A DNA stretch of 7,530 nucleotides from Tannerella sp. (GTDB lineage: Bacteria; Bacteroidota; Bacteroidia; Bacteroidales; Tannerellaceae), in the NCBI GenBank assembly GCA_031261145.1, contig JAISJX010000072.1, forward strand, positions 1 to 7,530, written 5' to 3'. A program made the position numbers and the translations under genes. Below the pieces are notes generated by a model. It saw only the letters and a list, made by a program, of their open reading frames with translations. It ran no database searches and was not told the DNA's origin. Positions 5,595 through 7,530 of the stretch are shown piece by piece. Position 1 is the stretch's first letter. Each line of letters opens with the position of its first letter.

Positions 5595-5600
5595 CTCTCC
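5595..5600 (-). promoter_or_regulatory. Strong Shine-Dalgarno of the GNAT gene
   Basis: The minus strand reads GGAGAG, followed by five bases (AAACA) and then ATG at 5589. It is the clearest ribosome-binding site in the window and fixes the acetyltransferase start. Other genes here have A-rich leaders without such a site. Confidence 0.6.
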
Positions 5601-5624
5601 TTTTTTTGGGTGTAAAGATAAATA

Positions 5625-7530
5625 CTACGATTTATTAAAAGAATGTTTCATCACCACCCCCAAACTCCTTCGCCCGTCAATCTTGATCAGAAGCGGATGA
5701 TCAAAATGTACTAAACGCACATATTTCGTCTCCTGCACGGCGGGAAGACTGTTCAGGTAAGCCTCATCAAACCAGCCATCTCCCTGCGACGGATGAATCG
5801 TAAAATAACCGACCCCGAACGACGTCAGGTTCTGGAAAAAATGCGTGCCCTGACTGGGGTCAATCCGGTAATTCGCCAGACTTGATTCCACAATCACGCG
5901 GGCGTTGCTGATATGCGGCCATTTCACAGGGATTCCCAACCACGGGTCTTCACTTCCCCAACGGCCGGGGCCGACCAGTACGAAATTTTTCTCCGTTCCG
6001 GTAAATTGCCGGTTTATCTTTTCTATATCATACGCAATCAACTGATTATTTGAAGGATTAAAGGCATCTGACTTCACATACAGGACATCCTGCACATCCG
6101 ACGAAATCCCATGTCCAAGCGCACTGACCGACGACAATAAAGTATCCTCCTCTGGAATTGCGCTCAAATCTTCATCCATCACCTCCGACTGATCGACAAT
6201 CGGTCGAATCTGCAAGAAATAAAAGGTTGCCTTCTCCTTGTTATTGGGTTGCATATCCACCGCAAACTCAATCTCAATCGGGCGTCCCATTTCCTTCTGT
6301 CCGATCTGTAACAATTCATCCAGCGTCGTAGCCAGCGGAAACAAATTATGTTCCAAAATATTAGTGAACGACAGAATCTTACGTCCGCCCGGATAATATC
6401 CGTCCCGGATGATTTGATCGACCGGATCATACGTGGATGTGATAAAGTTTAACGCCCCGTCTTCGTCGGCATCTTTCAGATTTAATTTCACTAAGTTAAA
6501 CGCATCGTCCACCATGAAGCGGGTTGGTACGTTTTTTACGTCGAGCGCCAGAAAACGGGTTTGCGTTTCCTTTAACGCAAAATCCATCGTACTCATCTGT
6601 AAAATATTATGCGGATGACGCGGCGAAAAACGAAGGGTTATCCCCCCGTCCACAATATATTTGCCCAATCCCAGAGCGATATTGGCAATGCCGTCTTCCG
6701 CTTTCTCGTGGCCGATGGGGTAGAAATTCAGCGAACGGGCTACGCCGCTGATCAGAGGGTAAAGACGGTCGCCAAACTGCGTCCCGACGACTTCCTGAAG
6801 CACTACCGCCATCTTTTCCTGATCGATCAGGTTGCTCGTAGCGGTCATATATGCCTTACTGTCTTTGAAAAAGACCGACGCATATACGCCTTTGACGGCA
6901 TTGCCTACGGCGCGTAGCATCTCATACTTATCGGAATTATTCGGCACCATATACGTCGAATAAACGCCAGCAAACGGTTGATAATGCGCATCTTCAAGCA
7001 AACTTGACGAACGGATGGCAATCGGTCGTTTCAATACGTCCAAAAATGTCACTAAATCTTCGAGCAACCGCTTCGGCAGACTGGCACGCAAAAAATAATC
7101 CAAAATGACATCATCCTCCATATCGCCCAAAGCCATTGGGTACAGACGGTTTGTCTCCATAAATTCGTCGAAAATATCCGTGCAGAGCACCAATGTCTTA
7201 GGTATATTGACCGAAAAATTATCCTGTTCCAGCGCGGGATAGCGTTTAATCATCGTACCGATAAAAGCCAGTCCCCTACCCTTTCCGCCCAGCGAACCTT
7301 CGCCGATCCGGACGAAATTACTGTATTCATCGAAACGATCCCGCTGGTAAATCGCGACAATACCCGAATTTTTCATCCGCCGGTACTGCACAATCACATC
7401 AAAAATAAAACGGCGGGCTTCGTCCATATCCTCATACTCGCTCACATCCACCTGCTTCAGCAATTCAGCCGGCGGAAACATCGCACGGGAGTAGAAAAAA
7501 CGGGAAAAATGATTGCGTGACAAATGGTAT
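5625..7530 (-). CDS. PEP synthase/PPDK N-domain protein, C-terminal part (5' end beyond right edge)
   Basis: The frame is open to the right edge, where codons for Tyr-His precede LSRNHFSRFF, so the TTG at 7523 is an internal Leu and not a start. Residue numbers below count from that Leu. The segment carries the ATP-binding (ATP-grasp) domain of PEP synthase and pyruvate phosphate dikinase: GGKGRGLAFI (79-88), RPIAIRSSSLLED (166-178) with FAGVYSTYMV, VVLQEVVG (240-247), IALGLGKYIVDGG (282-294) and FYFLQIRPI (434-442). After this, instead of the swivelling phosphohistidine domain (no GGxxxHxA-type motif) and the PEP-binding TIM barrel, there is an unassigned region of about 190 residues with LVGPGRWGSEDPWLG (517-530) and HFDHPLLIKIDGRRSLGVV. 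Bacteroidota homologues of about 990 residues are often annotated as PEP synthase; I recall receiver-like sequence in their N-terminal third, which is not visible here. True PEP synthase activity is doubtful. Confidence 0.88.
   Translation of the reverse strand, partial: YHLSRNHFSRFFYSRAMFPPAELLKQVDVSEYEDMDEARRFIFDVIVQYRRMKNSGIVAIYQRDRFDEYSNFVRIGEGSLGGKGRGLAFIGTMIKRYPALEQDNFSVNIPKTLVLCTDIFDEFMETNRLYPMALGDMEDDVILDYFLRASLPKRLLEDLVTFLDVLKRPIAIRSSSLLEDAHYQPFAGVYSTYMVPNNSDKYEMLRAVGNAVKGVYASVFFKDSKAYMTATSNLIDQEKMAVVLQEVVGTQFGDRLYPLISGVARSLNFYPIGHEKAEDGIANIALGLGKYIVDGGITLRFSPRHPHNILQMSTMDFALKETQTRFLALDVKNVPTRFMVDDAFNLVKLNLKDADEDGALNFITSTYDPVDQIIRDGYYPGGRKILSFTNILEHNLFPLATTLDELLQIGQKEMGRPIEIEFAVDMQPNNKEKATFYFLQIRPIVDQSEVMDEDLSAIPEEDTLLSSVSALGHGISSDVQDVLYVKSDAFNPSNNQLIAYDIEKINRQFTGTEKNFVLVGPGRWGSEDPWLGIPVKWPHISNARVIVESSLANYRIDPSQGTHFFQNLTSFGVGYFTIHPSQGDGWFDEAYLNSLPAVQETKYVRLVHFDHPLLIKIDGRRSLGVVMKHSFNKS

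Noticed and set aside
7521..7523. TTG as the start codon of the PEP-synthase-like gene
   Set aside because: The frame stays open to the window edge (Tyr-His before this codon), and homologues as I remember them continue through an SRNHFSRFFYSRAMFPP segment. The real start is outside the window.

Overview
The window looks like chromosomal DNA from a Bacteroidota bacterium, most probably order Bacteroidales (Parabacteroides/Porphyromonas-like). The grounds are a PorX-type response regulator, two secreted DUF4252 proteins, a Bacteroidetes-style ECF sigma/anti-sigma pair, TAnnTTTG promoter boxes, weak Shine-Dalgarno sites and A/T-rich leaders. The genus is inferred from family resemblance only. 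I see no phage, transposase, CRISPR, tRNA or rRNA.

Layout, left to right. (1) Positions 1-505, minus: the N-terminal 168 codons of porX, cut by the left edge. (2) 506-636: a spacer with a strong imperfect hairpin. (3) 637-2584, minus: a tight four-gene operon transcribed leftward in the order secreted DUF4252 protein, ECF sigma factor, single-pass anti-sigma factor, second secreted DUF4252 protein. It is preceded by a plausible ECF-type promoter at 2616-2641, which suggests autoregulation. (4) 2721-3425, minus: a sirtuin deacylase lacking the usual zinc cysteines. (5) 3426-3536: a divergent promoter region with back-to-back -7 boxes. (6) 3537-4967, plus: a divergent member of the L-fucose/L-arabinose isomerase superfamily, closed by a perfect 13-bp hairpin terminator. 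(7) 4980-5079: that terminator lies inside a REP-like cluster of ATCTGCGT units. (8) 5092-5589, minus: a GNAT acetyltransferase. (9) 5625-7530, minus: the C-terminal 635 codons of a large PEP-synthase-like protein whose 5' end lies beyond the right edge. It carries an ATP-grasp nucleotide-binding module but no visible phosphohistidine domain.

How the genes may work together. The central module reads as an envelope-sensing circuit: a cytoplasmic sigma factor held by an inner-membrane anti-sigma factor whose periplasmic tail could be contacted by one or both exported DUF4252 proteins made from the same transcript. porX follows on the same strand, so two transcriptional regulators sit side by side. 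In Porphyromonas gingivalis PorX works with an ECF sigma factor, but a link here is only a hypothesis. The sirtuin, isomerase, acetyltransferase and PEP-synthase-like genes look like separate metabolic or regulatory units. The least understood items are the DUF4252/ECF module and the PEP-synthase-like protein with its uncharacterised C-terminal segment.
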